Assembly: GCA_003978075.1 (NCBI GenBank)
Contig: QOAM01000123.1
Span: 1-21,636 of the forward strand
DNA length: 21,636 nt
Reading direction: 5' to 3'
From: Thermodesulfatator sp.
GTDB taxonomy: Bacteria > Desulfobacterota > Thermodesulfobacteria > Thermodesulfobacteriales > Thermodesulfobacteriaceae
Shown: in pieces, positions 13,962 to 21,445 of the stretch
Position numbering within the stretch: position 1 is the stretch's first letter
How the letters are laid out: the number at the start of each line of letters is the position of its first letter
Notes under the pieces: generated by a model
Seen by the model: the letters and a program-made list of their open reading frames with translations, nothing else
What the model was told of the DNA's origin: nothing
The model's database searches: none
Program-made: the position numbers and the translations under genes

Positions 13962-15737
13962 TTGAAAAGACGGCAACTGCGGCTCCTCCTGGACGCGATC
14001 ATTATAGGTCTGGCAGGGGCGATAGTGGTCCGCATCTTCGCCCTAATGGTGGATTATTCCCAGGCCTTCTTTCTCGGAAAATTGGCCCTTTATCACCCTC
14101 CAGGGCTTCCCAACGAGGGAGGAATCCCGCAGGAGATCGTTGGGCCTTACGGCTACACCCTCATTCCCTTGGTTACCGCGCTCGGTGGTTTCTTAGCCGG
14201 TCTCGTAGTCTACCTGGTGGCCCCTGAGGCCCGGGGGCACGGGACGGAGGCCGCTATTCAGGCCTTTCATTTCCTGGAGGGACACATCCGCACCCGCGTG
14301 CCGCTAGTCAAGATGGTGGCCTCGGCCCTTACCTTGGGTTCCGGAGGTTCGGCAGGTCGTGAAGGGCCGGCCTCTCAGATCGGGGCCGGCTTGGGCTCCT
14401 TCTATGGAAGACTTACCCGGCGCCCCCCTAGCGAAAGGCGCCTCCTTCTCCTCATGGGGATGGCCGGGGGGCTCTCCGCCATCTTCCGCTCCCCCATGGG
14501 GACGGCCTTTTTCGCGGTGGAAGTCCTTTACAGCCAGATCGAGTTCGAGACCCAGGCCCTGATCTACTGCATCTTTTCCGCAGGAGCAGCCTATATCTTG
14601 AGCGGCTTTGTAGTGGGATGGGAGCCCCTCTTCCGGGTGCCTGAGGGCCTTACGGTGACCTCCCTGGAACAATATCTGGGCTTTTTGGTCCTGGGAGTCC
14701 TGGCCGGTGTGGTGGGAACCCTGGCCCCCCTGGTCTTCCACTACACCACCGAGACCTTCGACCGCCTTCCCTTCCCCCTTTACCTGCGTTCTGCCCTGGG
14801 AGGACTCTTGGTAGGTCTTTTAGGAATGGCTCTTCCTGAGGTGCTAGGCATCGGCTACGGATGGCTGCAAAAGGCCATCGACGGGGATCTTCCCGGGAAC
14901 CTCATGCTGGTCATCTGCCTGGTAAAGGTCTTGGCCTTTTCAATAACCATCGGTTCCGGGGGATCAGGAGGAGACTTTGCCCCCAGCCTAGTGGTAGGGG
15001 GTATGCTGGGGGGCTTTGTGGCCCATCTCTTTCATCAATCTCCGGCCCCTTATGTGGTGATCGGGATGGCCTCGGTTTTTGGAGCTGCGGCCCGGGCCCC
15101 CATGGCCAACATCTTTATCGTGCTTGAGATCACTGGGGCCTTCAGCCTTATGCCTGCCGCCGCCCTTTCGGTAATGACGGCCTACTTCATCCAAATCACC
15201 CTCTCCTCCCCTCTCCCGGTCAAGAGCCTCTATCACTCCCAGGTTCCTAGCCGGGTTCACTCCCCGGCCCATCGAGGAGAATTCTTTGCAGACATCCTGG
15301 CAGATATTAAGGTCAAGGACATCTTCCGGCCCGAAAAGATCTTCGCCGTGGTGCCGGAGGATATGACCCTGCGTCAGTTCGTAAAACTCTTCGGGCGCAC
15401 CGAGCAGCAATACTTTCCGGTGGTGGACTCCGAGGGTTATCTTTCCGGGATCTTTTCCATCAATGACGTACGTCCCTATCTCCTGAACGAGGACCTCTGG
15501 GATGTGATCATCCTTAAAGACATTGCCCGCCGGGATGTTATCACCACGCATCCCGGAGAGGACATCAACACCGTGCTCCGCAAGTTCACCATCCGCAATA
15601 TTGACCAGCTCCCGGTGGTCAAGACAGAGGACCCTCGCGTCTTTCTGGGGATGATCAGCCGACGCGAAGTGATTAACTTCTACAACCAACAGTTGGAAAG
15701 ATTGCGCCGGGCTGAAAGCGTACCCTATGTGGTGTAA
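13962..15737 (+). CDS. CLC family anion channel/transporter with CBS domains
   Basis: The 591-residue protein has the CLC membrane core (about 1-430) with its selectivity motifs. GHGTE at 92-96 takes the place of GSGIP, GREGP at 132-136 carries the gating glutamate E134, and GGDFAPSLVVGG is the GxFxP region. The position of the E. coli proton glutamate (E203) is V188, and the inner-gate tyrosine (Y445) appears as F394, which suggests no tight proton coupling. Two CBS domains fill residues about 446-580 (VKDIFRPEKIFAVVPEDMT, and ARRDVITTHPGEDINTVL) and may bind adenine nucleotides. The start is TTG 13962 after GAGGGGGAAA; no better ATG is available. PhoH follows after 27 bases. Confidence 0.9.
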   Translation: MKRRQLRLLLDAIIIGLAGAIVVRIFALMVDYSQAFFLGKLALYHPPGLPNEGGIPQEIVGPYGYTLIPLVTALGGFLAGLVVYLVAPEARGHGTEAAIQAFHFLEGHIRTRVPLVKMVASALTLGSGGSAGREGPASQIGAGLGSFYGRLTRRPPSERRLLLLMGMAGGLSAIFRSPMGTAFFAVEVLYSQIEFETQALIYCIFSAGAAYILSGFVVGWEPLFRVPEGLTVTSLEQYLGFLVLGVLAGVVGTLAPLVFHYTTETFDRLPFPLYLRSALGGLLVGLLGMALPEVLGIGYGWLQKAIDGDLPGNLMLVICLVKVLAFSITIGSGGSGGDFAPSLVVGGMLGGFVAHLFHQSPAPYVVIGMASVFGAAARAPMANIFIVLEITGAFSLMPAAALSVMTAYFIQITLSSPLPVKSLYHSQVPSRVHSPAHRGEFFADILADIKVKDIFRPEKIFAVVPEDMTLRQFVKLFGRTEQQYFPVVDSEGYLSGIFSINDVRPYLLNEDLWDVIILKDIARRDVITTHPGEDINTVLRKFTIRNIDQLPVVKTEDPRVFLGMISRREVINFYNQQLERLRRAESVPYVV

Positions 15738-15776
15738 AATTTTAACGAAAAAACGAGAAGGGAGGTGCGTAAGGCC

Positions 15777-16742
15777 TTGACCACTACGGTAGAGAGGACC
15801 TTTGAGGATTACAAGCTGGCCCGGCATCTCTTCGGAGAGCGGGGGGCCCATCTCAAGACCTTAGAAAAGGCCTTCGGGGTCCAGATTACCGCCCGGGGCA
15901 ACCAGGTGATGATTACCGGTGATGCGGTGGATACCGAGCTGGCCAGACGGGCCGTGGAGGAACTCTACGGGTTGCTCAAGGCCGGCTACACCCTCTATCC
16001 CAGCGATGTGGAGTATGCGGCCCGGGTGCTCGCAGAAAATCCGGAGGCCAATCTGCGGGAGATCTTTCTGGACACGGTCTTCGTGACCTCCGGGAGGAAG
16101 GTCATCACCCCTAAGGGGCTTGCCCAGAAGCGCTACATCGAGGCCATACGGCATTACGACATCGTCTTCGGGGTAGGGCCAGCCGGCACCGGGAAGACCT
16201 ATCTGGCCATGGCCATGGCCATCTCCTTTCTCATGCGGGGGGAGGTCTCCCGCATCGTCCTGGTGCGTCCGGCGGTGGAGGCCGGAGAGAAACTGGGCTT
16301 TCTTCCCGGAGACCTGGTGGAAAAGGTCAACCCTTATTTAAGGCCCCTTTATGATGCCCTCTATGATATGCTTCCCTTTGACAAGGCCTCGCGGCTGCTC
16401 CAGAAAGGGGTTATCGAGGTGGCCCCTCTGGCCTTCATGCGCGGCCGCACCCTGAACGAGGCCTTCATCATCTTGGACGAGGCCCAGAACACCACTTCTG
16501 ATCAGATGAAGATGTTTCTCACGCGGATGGGCTTCGGCTCCCGGGCGGTCATTACGGGCGATATCACTCAGATCGATCTCCCGGAGCCCAAAAAGTCTGG
16601 CCTGGTGGAGGCAGTGGAGCTCCTGCGGGAAGTGGAAGGGATCGCCTTCGTCTTTTTTACCAAAAAGGATGTGGTGCGCCACCCCCTGGTCCAGCGGATC
16701 ATCGAGGCTTATGAAAAGAAGGAGGCCTCGGGTGAGGGCTAG
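15777..16742 (+). CDS. PhoH family ATPase (PhoH-like)
   Basis: The 321-residue cytosolic protein matches the PhoH-like family, linked to RNA metabolism and often found beside ybeY or cell-envelope genes. An N-terminal KH-like part (about 1-100: LEKAFGVQITARGNQVMITG) precedes the P-loop ATPase domain. Walker A is GPAGTGKT at 134-141, Walker B is AFIILDEAQNTT, and MFLTRMGFGSRAVITGDITQ follows. Two starts are possible: GTG 15765, which lies inside the GGAGG ribosome site, and TTG 15777, which lies 11 bases after it. I prefer 15777 because it leaves the ribosome site free. No RNase/PIN domain is fused. Confidence 0.9.
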   Translation: MTTTVERTFEDYKLARHLFGERGAHLKTLEKAFGVQITARGNQVMITGDAVDTELARRAVEELYGLLKAGYTLYPSDVEYAARVLAENPEANLREIFLDTVFVTSGRKVITPKGLAQKRYIEAIRHYDIVFGVGPAGTGKTYLAMAMAISFLMRGEVSRIVLVRPAVEAGEKLGFLPGDLVEKVNPYLRPLYDALYDMLPFDKASRLLQKGVIEVAPLAFMRGRTLNEAFIILDEAQNTTSDQMKMFLTRMGFGSRAVITGDITQIDLPEPKKSGLVEAVELLREVEGIAFVFFTKKDVVRHPLVQRIIEAYEKKEASGEG

Positions 16743-17763
16743 GACTGTGCCGGTGGAAGAAGCGGTGGGCATGGTTCTTCCTCACGATGTCACAGAGATC
16801 CGTCCCCAGGAATTTAAGGGGCCGGCCTTTCGCAAGGGTCAGGTAATCCGGCCCGAAGACGTCTCGTACTTGAAACGCCTGGGGAAAGATCACATTTATG
16901 TGCTGGAGCTGGAGCCGGACGAGCTCCACGAGGACGAGGCCGCTTTGCGCCTGGCCCGGGCCGTGGCCGGAGAGGGGGTGAGTTTTTCCGAGGAGGTGAA
17001 GGAAGGCAAGATCATCTTTACCGCGGCCCGCGAGGGCCTTTTCAAGGTGGACACCGAGGCCCTTTATCGCATCAACCTTCTGGGAGAGATTGCCCTTACC
17101 ACCCGCCACGGAAATTTCTGGGTAAAAAAGGGAGAGAAGCTGGCCGGAGGCCGGGCCATCCCCCTGGTGGTCAAGAGCACGCTTCTGGAAGAAGTGGAAA
17201 AGATTGCCGCGGAAAGTCCGGGAGTGTTGCGGGTGCTCCCGCGGAAGATGGAGCGGGCGGGATTGGTGATCACCGGAAACGAAGTCTATTACGGGCGCAT
17301 AAAAGATGCCTTTGCCCCGGTAATGATTCCCAAGCTCGAGGCTTACGGTCTTTCCGTGTCTGATCCGGTCTTCGTCCCCGACGACCGGGCCCGCATCCGG
17401 GAGGCCATTGAGGGGCTGCTTTCTGAGGGGGCGGACCTGGTTCTGGTCACCGGGGGCATGTCCGTGGATCCTGAGGATGTTACTCGACTGGCCATTGCCG
17501 ACCTTGGCCCTGATTCCCTTACCTACGGGGCCCCGGTCCTTCCGGGCAACATGTTTCTCGTGGCTTATGTGGGGGAAAAGGCCCTCCTCGGGGTTCCGGC
17601 CTGCGGAATGTATCACGGGGTAACTGTGCTAGACCTGGTGCTCCCTCGGGTGCTCGTGGGGGAGGTGCTCACCCGCAAGGAGATCGCTGCCCTGGGGCAC
17701 GGGGGGTACTGTCTCCATTGCCAGGATTGCCGCTTTCCGATCTGTCCCTTCGGAAGGGGGTAA
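16732..17763 (+). CDS. Molybdopterin-binding domain protein with C-terminal Cys cluster
   Basis: The 343-residue protein contains a MoaB/MogA/MoeA-type molybdopterin-binding domain in its second half. AGLVITGNEVYYGRI (about 178-192) and DLVLVTGGMSVDPEDVT (about 235-251) are the typical motifs. The N-terminal part (VGMVLPHDVTEI, FRKGQVIRPEDV) occurs in a family annotated only as molybdopterin-binding proteins. The C-terminus has C327, C330, C333 and C338 in the pattern CX2CX2CX4C, which may hold a metal or Fe-S cluster. The start is GTG 16732 because GGAGG at 16721-16725 precedes it by 6 bases; it overlaps phoH by 11 bases. The role in cofactor synthesis or sensing is not known. No other molybdenum genes are nearby. 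Confidence 0.82.
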   Translation: MRARTVPVEEAVGMVLPHDVTEIRPQEFKGPAFRKGQVIRPEDVSYLKRLGKDHIYVLELEPDELHEDEAALRLARAVAGEGVSFSEEVKEGKIIFTAAREGLFKVDTEALYRINLLGEIALTTRHGNFWVKKGEKLAGGRAIPLVVKSTLLEEVEKIAAESPGVLRVLPRKMERAGLVITGNEVYYGRIKDAFAPVMIPKLEAYGLSVSDPVFVPDDRARIREAIEGLLSEGADLVLVTGGMSVDPEDVTRLAIADLGPDSLTYGAPVLPGNMFLVAYVGEKALLGVPACGMYHGVTVLDLVLPRVLVGEVLTRKEIAALGHGGYCLHCQDCRFPICPFGRG

Positions 17764-17766
17764 GAG

Positions 17767-18063
17767 ATGTTCGTCCTCTCCTATTTTTTGATGGCCCTGG
17801 CCCGGGTGCTGGATATGGTCCTCACCCTTTACCTGTGGATTATCATTATTCGGGCCCTGATCTCCTGGGTGAATCCCGACCCTTATAATCCCTTGGTAAG
17901 GTTCCTCTATCAGATTACGGAGCCGGTCCTTTGGCGGGTGCGGCGGGTCATTCCTCCTATCTCTGGGCTTGATCTCTCTCCGGTGGTGGTTATTCTGGGG
18001 ATCGTTTTTTTGCAGCAGTTCCTGGTGCCGGTGCTCTACGAGATGGCCCTGAGGTTGCGCTAA
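17767..18063 (+). CDS. YggT family membrane protein
   Basis: The 98-residue protein has two hydrophobic segments (about 4-30 and 72-94) flanking the YggT family signature, here WIIIIRALISWVNPDPYNP and LYQITEPVLWRVRRVIPP. The family is linked to osmotic-stress resistance and, in Gram-positives, to cell division near sepF/divIVA. The following gene encodes DivIVA, which matches that conserved neighbourhood. A ribosome site GGAAGGGGG lies just upstream, and the gene starts 3 bases after the previous stop. Confidence 0.92.
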   Translation: MFVLSYFLMALARVLDMVLTLYLWIIIIRALISWVNPDPYNPLVRFLYQITEPVLWRVRRVIPPISGLDLSPVVVILGIVFLQQFLVPVLYEMALRLR

Positions 18064-18539
18064 TGCTCACCCCTAAGGAGATCCGCGAGAAGAGTTTCAA
18101 TGTGGTCCCCATAGGGTATAGTCGGAAGGCGGTGAGGGCCTTTCTAGAGGAAGTGGCGGACCAGTTGAAGGAGGTAGTGCGGGAAAACCATCAGCTCAAG
18201 GACGAGCTGGCTCGTAAGGAAAAAGAGATGCAAGAGCTTCAAGCGGAGGCCCGGGCCTTTCGCGAGGCCCTGCGGCGGCTGGATGACTTTGCCGAGACCA
18301 TCAAGGCCCAGGCGGAGGCCGAGGCGCGGGAGATCGTAAAAAAGGCCGAGGCTGAAGCCGAGGCCTTAGAAAAGGACATTGAAAGACTCTGGAGGTTGCG
18401 GGAGAAGATTCGGCTCGACCTGCGGGCCCTACTCCTTTCCTATCTGGAACACTTGGAGGAACGCCTTGAAAGCCCTAAAGAGGCATCCCGAGGGGACGCT
18501 CCTCAAGATACACGTGCAGCCCAAGGCCCGGAGGACTGA
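18063..18539 (+). CDS. DivIVA domain-containing protein
   Basis: The 158-residue protein begins with the DivIVA N-terminal domain (LTPKEIREKSFNVVPIGYSR, then AVRAFLEEVADQL), which in DivIVA/GpsB proteins binds curved membrane. A long coiled coil rich in Glu, Lys and Ala fills about residues 30-145. The C-terminal tail is short and disordered. Its likely role is polar or septal organisation; it follows YggT as in many bacteria. The ATG overlaps the yggT stop by one base (TAATG). The last 74 bases also encode the start of the DUF167 gene in another frame. Confidence 0.88.
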   Translation: MLTPKEIREKSFNVVPIGYSRKAVRAFLEEVADQLKEVVRENHQLKDELARKEKEMQELQAEARAFREALRRLDDFAETIKAQAEAEAREIVKKAEAEAEALEKDIERLWRLREKIRLDLRALLLSYLEHLEERLESPKEASRGDAPQDTRAAQGPED

Positions 18540-18756
18540 GCTGGCCGGTTTCCATGGAGAGGCCCTAAAGATCCGGGTGGCAGCTCCAGCGCTTGAAGGG
18601 CGGGCCAACCGGGCCTTGCTGGAATTCCTGGCCCGAAAACTAACGCTTAAAAAATCCGATCTGTGCCTCTTTTCCGGGGAAAAGAGCCGGGAAAAGACCG
18701 TGCTAGTAAAGGGACTCCCACCTGAAGAACTGTCCCGGAGGCTGGGTCTGGAATGA
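18466..18756 (+). CDS. DUF167 (YggU) family protein
   Basis: The 96-residue protein matches the DUF167/YggU family: LLKIHVQPKARRTEL, LKIRVAAPALEGRANRALLEFLA and the GEKSREKTVLVKG segment are the standard conserved blocks. The function of the family is not established; YggT-DivIVA-YggU neighbourhoods are common. The start is TTG 18466, 5 bases after GGAGGA at 18455-18460, and gives the usual length and N-terminus. This produces a 74-base out-of-frame overlap with divIVA. The stop overlaps the HAD gene start as ATGA. Confidence 0.87.
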   Translation: MKALKRHPEGTLLKIHVQPKARRTELAGFHGEALKIRVAAPALEGRANRALLEFLARKLTLKKSDLCLFSGEKSREKTVLVKGLPPEELSRRLGLE

Positions 18757-19409
18757 AAAGGGCCTTGCTTTTCGATCTGGACGGAGTGATCCTGGACAGC
18801 ATGCCCTGGCATGTGCGGGCCTGGCAAGAGGCCTTTGCCGAGCTGGGGCTTCGGGTGCCGGAGGAGATCCTCTATCTTCACGAGGGGGCCATCGAGCTGG
18901 AAACCGCCCGCAAGATCTTCGAGGACCAAGGGGTGGAACCCCGTCTGGAATTTTTTCAGGAGATCTTTCGTCGCCAGAAAAGGATCTTCCTGGAGAAATA
19001 CCGACACCGGGTACGTCCCTTTCCGGAAGTTCCCGATCTCCTCGCGGATCTGCGACGGGAAGGCCGCAAGCTGGCCTTGGTCACCAGTTCCCACCGCGAG
19101 ATCCTGAAAGAGGTCCTGCGGGAGGATCTACAGCGTCTTTTCCACTTTGTGGTCACCGGAGACCAGGTCTCTCGGCGCAAGCCCCATCCCGATCCTTATC
19201 TCACCGGGCTCTCCGGGCTCAAGGTGTCGCCGGAGGAGGCCCTAGCCGTGGAAAACGCCCCGGCAGGGGTGCGCTCGGCCAAAGCTGCGGGCCTTCTCTG
19301 CTTGGCTCTCACCACCACCTTACCTCCAGAGCACCTGGCTGAGGCTGACCTGGTTTTGGAAAATCACCGCCGACTGGCGGAGATCCTGAAAAATGGAAGG
19401 CTTTCCTGA
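18753..19409 (+). CDS. HAD superfamily phosphatase/phosphomutase-like hydrolase
   Basis: The 218-residue protein is a class I HAD enzyme with a helical cap (about 15-80), of the phosphoglucomutase/phosphoglycolate phosphatase group. Motif I is FDLDGVILDS (D8 nucleophile, D10), motif II is LVTSS, motif III is the Lys in RRKPHPDPY and motif IV is AVENAPAGVRSAKAAG. Motif IV has EN where many members have ED, which is also common in the group. The substrate cannot be predicted from sequence alone. It overlaps the DUF167 gene by 4 bases (ATGA) and the next gene by 17 bases, so it is in the same transcript. Confidence 0.9.
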   Translation: MKRALLFDLDGVILDSMPWHVRAWQEAFAELGLRVPEEILYLHEGAIELETARKIFEDQGVEPRLEFFQEIFRRQKRIFLEKYRHRVRPFPEVPDLLADLRREGRKLALVTSSHREILKEVLREDLQRLFHFVVTGDQVSRRKPHPDPYLTGLSGLKVSPEEALAVENAPAGVRSAKAAGLLCLALTTTLPPEHLAEADLVLENHRRLAEILKNGRLS

Positions 19410-20322
19410 GCGGGCTGAGGATTACTTTGCCCGCTATCGAGAGATAATTCCGGATTTCGAGGCCTTTCTCCAGTCCCTCTCTGAGCCGCTCCCCCTCTAC
19501 TTCCGCCTGAACACCCTGAAGATCCGGGACCCCGAGCCGGTGATTTCCGGGCTCTCCCGCCAGGGCTTTCAGGTGGAGCCCGTGGCGGAGGTCCCCTGGT
19601 TCTTTCGGGTGGAACCCCGCGAGGCCTCCCTGGGAAACACTGAAGAGTACTATTTGGGGCTTATTTACCCCATGACCCTTTCAAGCTCCCTTCCGGTCTA
19701 TGCCTTGGATCCCCGGCCTGGGGAGCTTATTTTGGACCTCTGTGCGGCCCCGGGAAGCAAGACCACCCAGATCGCCCAGTGGACCGAAGATCAGGCGGTG
19801 ATCGTGGCCAACGATCGCCGCCTGGATCGTATAACCGCCTTGGTGGCCAATCTGCGGCGCCTAGGAGTGGCCTGCGCGGTCACCACCGTCTACCGGGGAG
19901 AGATGTATCCGTTAGAGGTGAGCTTTGATAAAGTCCTGGTGGACGCCCCCTGTTCCGGAGAGGGACGCTACCGCAAGGGCTACGAAGGCGAGCTCCTTTA
20001 TCAAAAGGAGGGCCACACCAACCTCTCCGGCATCCAGAAGGGCCTCTTGGTGCGGGCCTTCGATCTCCTCAAACCGGGAGGGATCTTGGTTTACTCTACC
20101 TGCACCATCAATCCCGAAGAAAACGAGGCTGTGGTGGATTATCTCCTGCGCAAGCGCCAGGCCGAGCTCTTGGACTGGGAGGCCCCTTTACCCTTCCACC
20201 CCGGAGTTACCGAGTGGGAAGGACGTCCCTTTCATCCGGATCTAACGAAGGCCAAACGCTTTTATGCCCACGAGATCCAGGGCGTGGGTTTCTTTGTGGC
20301 CAAACTCAGGAGGACCTGTTGA
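19393..20322 (+). CDS. RsmB/NOP-type RNA (cytosine-5) methyltransferase
   Basis: The 309-residue protein is an RNA m5C methyltransferase of the NOL1/NOP2/Sun family. The SAM site is DLCAAPGSKTTQ at 115-126. The two catalytic cysteines are C187 in DAPCSGEG (motif IV) and C237 in VYSTCTINPEENE (motif VI, the nucleophile). It lacks the NusB-like N-terminal domain of RsmB and the extra C-terminal domains of RsmF, so it is a short, core-only enzyme. Target RNA (16S rRNA or tRNA) is not predictable here. The start overlaps the HAD gene by 17 bases. It is the last gene of the GC-rich operon. Confidence 0.92.
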   Translation: MEGFPERAEDYFARYREIIPDFEAFLQSLSEPLPLYFRLNTLKIRDPEPVISGLSRQGFQVEPVAEVPWFFRVEPREASLGNTEEYYLGLIYPMTLSSSLPVYALDPRPGELILDLCAAPGSKTTQIAQWTEDQAVIVANDRRLDRITALVANLRRLGVACAVTTVYRGEMYPLEVSFDKVLVDAPCSGEGRYRKGYEGELLYQKEGHTNLSGIQKGLLVRAFDLLKPGGILVYSTCTINPEENEAVVDYLLRKRQAELLDWEAPLPFHPGVTEWEGRPFHPDLTKAKRFYAHEIQGVGFFVAKLRRTC

Positions 20323-20418
20323 TCGTCTCCCGGACTTTTCAAAAGGGCTTCAGGAAGGACAAAGTGGGGTCTCTCGAGAACGGAAACTTCTGGCCTTTTC
20401 AGAAATCTCAGTGAATAA

Positions 20419-20901
20419 ATGCGATACCTTTATGTAATTACCATATTGGCTCTCTTTCTTTCTTTGGCTAAGGATCGCAGGAAGACTTTAAGGGCTGTCA
20501 AAATAGCCTTCAAAAGGTTCGCAAATATTTTGCCAGCCTTTTTAATCATGCTCATCTTCGTTTCGGTTGTGCTTTTTCTTGTTCCAGACAGGCTCATCTC
20601 CGCCTATCTTGGAAGCAGCAATAAGTTTGTAGGGGTTGGCCTTGGCTTATTTTTTGGCTCTATAACCTTAATGCCTGGCTTCATTGTTTTTCCGTTGTGC
20701 AGTATTTTATTGAAAAAAGGCGTTCCTTATATGGTGCTTTCCGCTTTTACCACTACTTTAATGATGGTGGGTGTTTTAACCTATCCAATAGAAAAGGAAT
20801 ATTTTGGAACAAAGGTAACAATAATAAGAAATCTGGTAAGCTTTTTGATAGCGGTTATCGTAGCTTTAGCTACCGGTATCTTTTTCGGAGAACTATTTTG
20901 A
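20419..20901 (+). CDS. Permease half, COG0701/DUF318-like (first of a pair)
   Basis: The 160-residue protein has about four hydrophobic segments (2-17, 34-57, 69-95 and 130-156). It contains a GSITLMPGFIVFPLCSILLKKG-type motif in two parts (residues about 80-101) that resembles the conserved loop of COG0701 permeases (ArsP/UPF0718 relatives). These transport or export small solutes; the substrate is unknown. At about half the length of a full permease, it probably pairs with the next gene, whose start overlaps this stop by one base (TGATG). There is little ribosome site before ATG 20419. Its base composition is clearly AT-rich compared with the genes before it, indicating transfer. Confidence 0.72.
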   Translation: MRYLYVITILALFLSLAKDRRKTLRAVKIAFKRFANILPAFLIMLIFVSVVLFLVPDRLISAYLGSSNKFVGVGLGLFFGSITLMPGFIVFPLCSILLKKGVPYMVLSAFTTTLMMVGVLTYPIEKEYFGTKVTIIRNLVSFLIAVIVALATGIFFGELF

Positions 20902-21428
20902 TGTCCCGAAACAAGATGGTCAAAATAGCTGGTATCGTCGCTTATTTCTTTTTTATTCTTTTTTCTTTCATGACTGGATTTGATCCAGGAAAACAAATAG
21001 CTCAAAATTTTATTGATTTTTCCCTAGATATGTTCAAAATTCTTCCCTGCGCCTTTCTTTTGATAGGATTGTTTGAGGTATGGGTCAAAAAGGAGACTGT
21101 CGAGAAACACTTTGGCCAAGAGTCCGGCATTAAAGGGTATATTTGGGCTTTGTTGCTGGCAAGTACTACAGTAGGTGGCTTATATGTTGCCTTCCCTGTT
21201 GCCTACTCCTTGTATAATAAGGGAGCAAAGCTTAGTATTATTTTTACCTATATAAGTTCTTCGGCTGTTTGTAGGATTCCCATGACGATTTTTGAAGCCT
21301 CCTTTTTAGGTATAAAGTTTTCAGTTATAAGATTATGGGTTTCTTTGCCATTAGTGATTATGAGTTCGATTATTCTGGGTAACTATTTGACAAAAAAGGG
21401 CTATAAATTGATGGAGGGAAATTCCTGA
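20901..21428 (+). CDS. Permease half, COG0701/DUF318-like (second of a pair)
   Basis: The 175-residue protein has about four hydrophobic segments (6-24, 42-60, 81-104 and 150-167). Family-like stretches include LLIGLFEVWVKKETVEKHFG, SGIKGYIWALLLASTTVGG, VAFPVAYSLYNKGA and RIPMTIFEASFLGIKFSVIR, typical of COG0701 permeases annotated as short paired proteins. I set the start at ATG 20901, which overlaps the first gene stop by one base. An in-frame upstream start at 20697 lies inside the first gene in another frame and is rejected. Together the two genes would form one membrane transporter, perhaps a heterodimer. Substrate unknown. Confidence 0.76.
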   Translation: MSRNKMVKIAGIVAYFFFILFSFMTGFDPGKQIAQNFIDFSLDMFKILPCAFLLIGLFEVWVKKETVEKHFGQESGIKGYIWALLLASTTVGGLYVAFPVAYSLYNKGAKLSIIFTYISSSAVCRIPMTIFEASFLGIKFSVIRLWVSLPLVIMSSIILGNYLTKKGYKLMEGNS

Positions 21429-21445
21429 AAAAACCAGAGATATTA

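Noticed and set aside
14988..15851. Minus-strand 287-codon open frame opposite the CLC gene
   Set aside because: It is a shadow frame opposite CLC and CBS domains; it has no family motif or plausible operon context.
16699..17616. Minus-strand 305-codon open frame opposite the molybdopterin-binding gene
   Set aside because: It is a shadow frame rich in His/Gly/Pro without domain signs.
20697..20900. In-frame upstream extension of the second permease gene
   Set aside because: It overlaps the first permease in another frame. The ATG at 20901 forms the usual one-base TGATG coupling.
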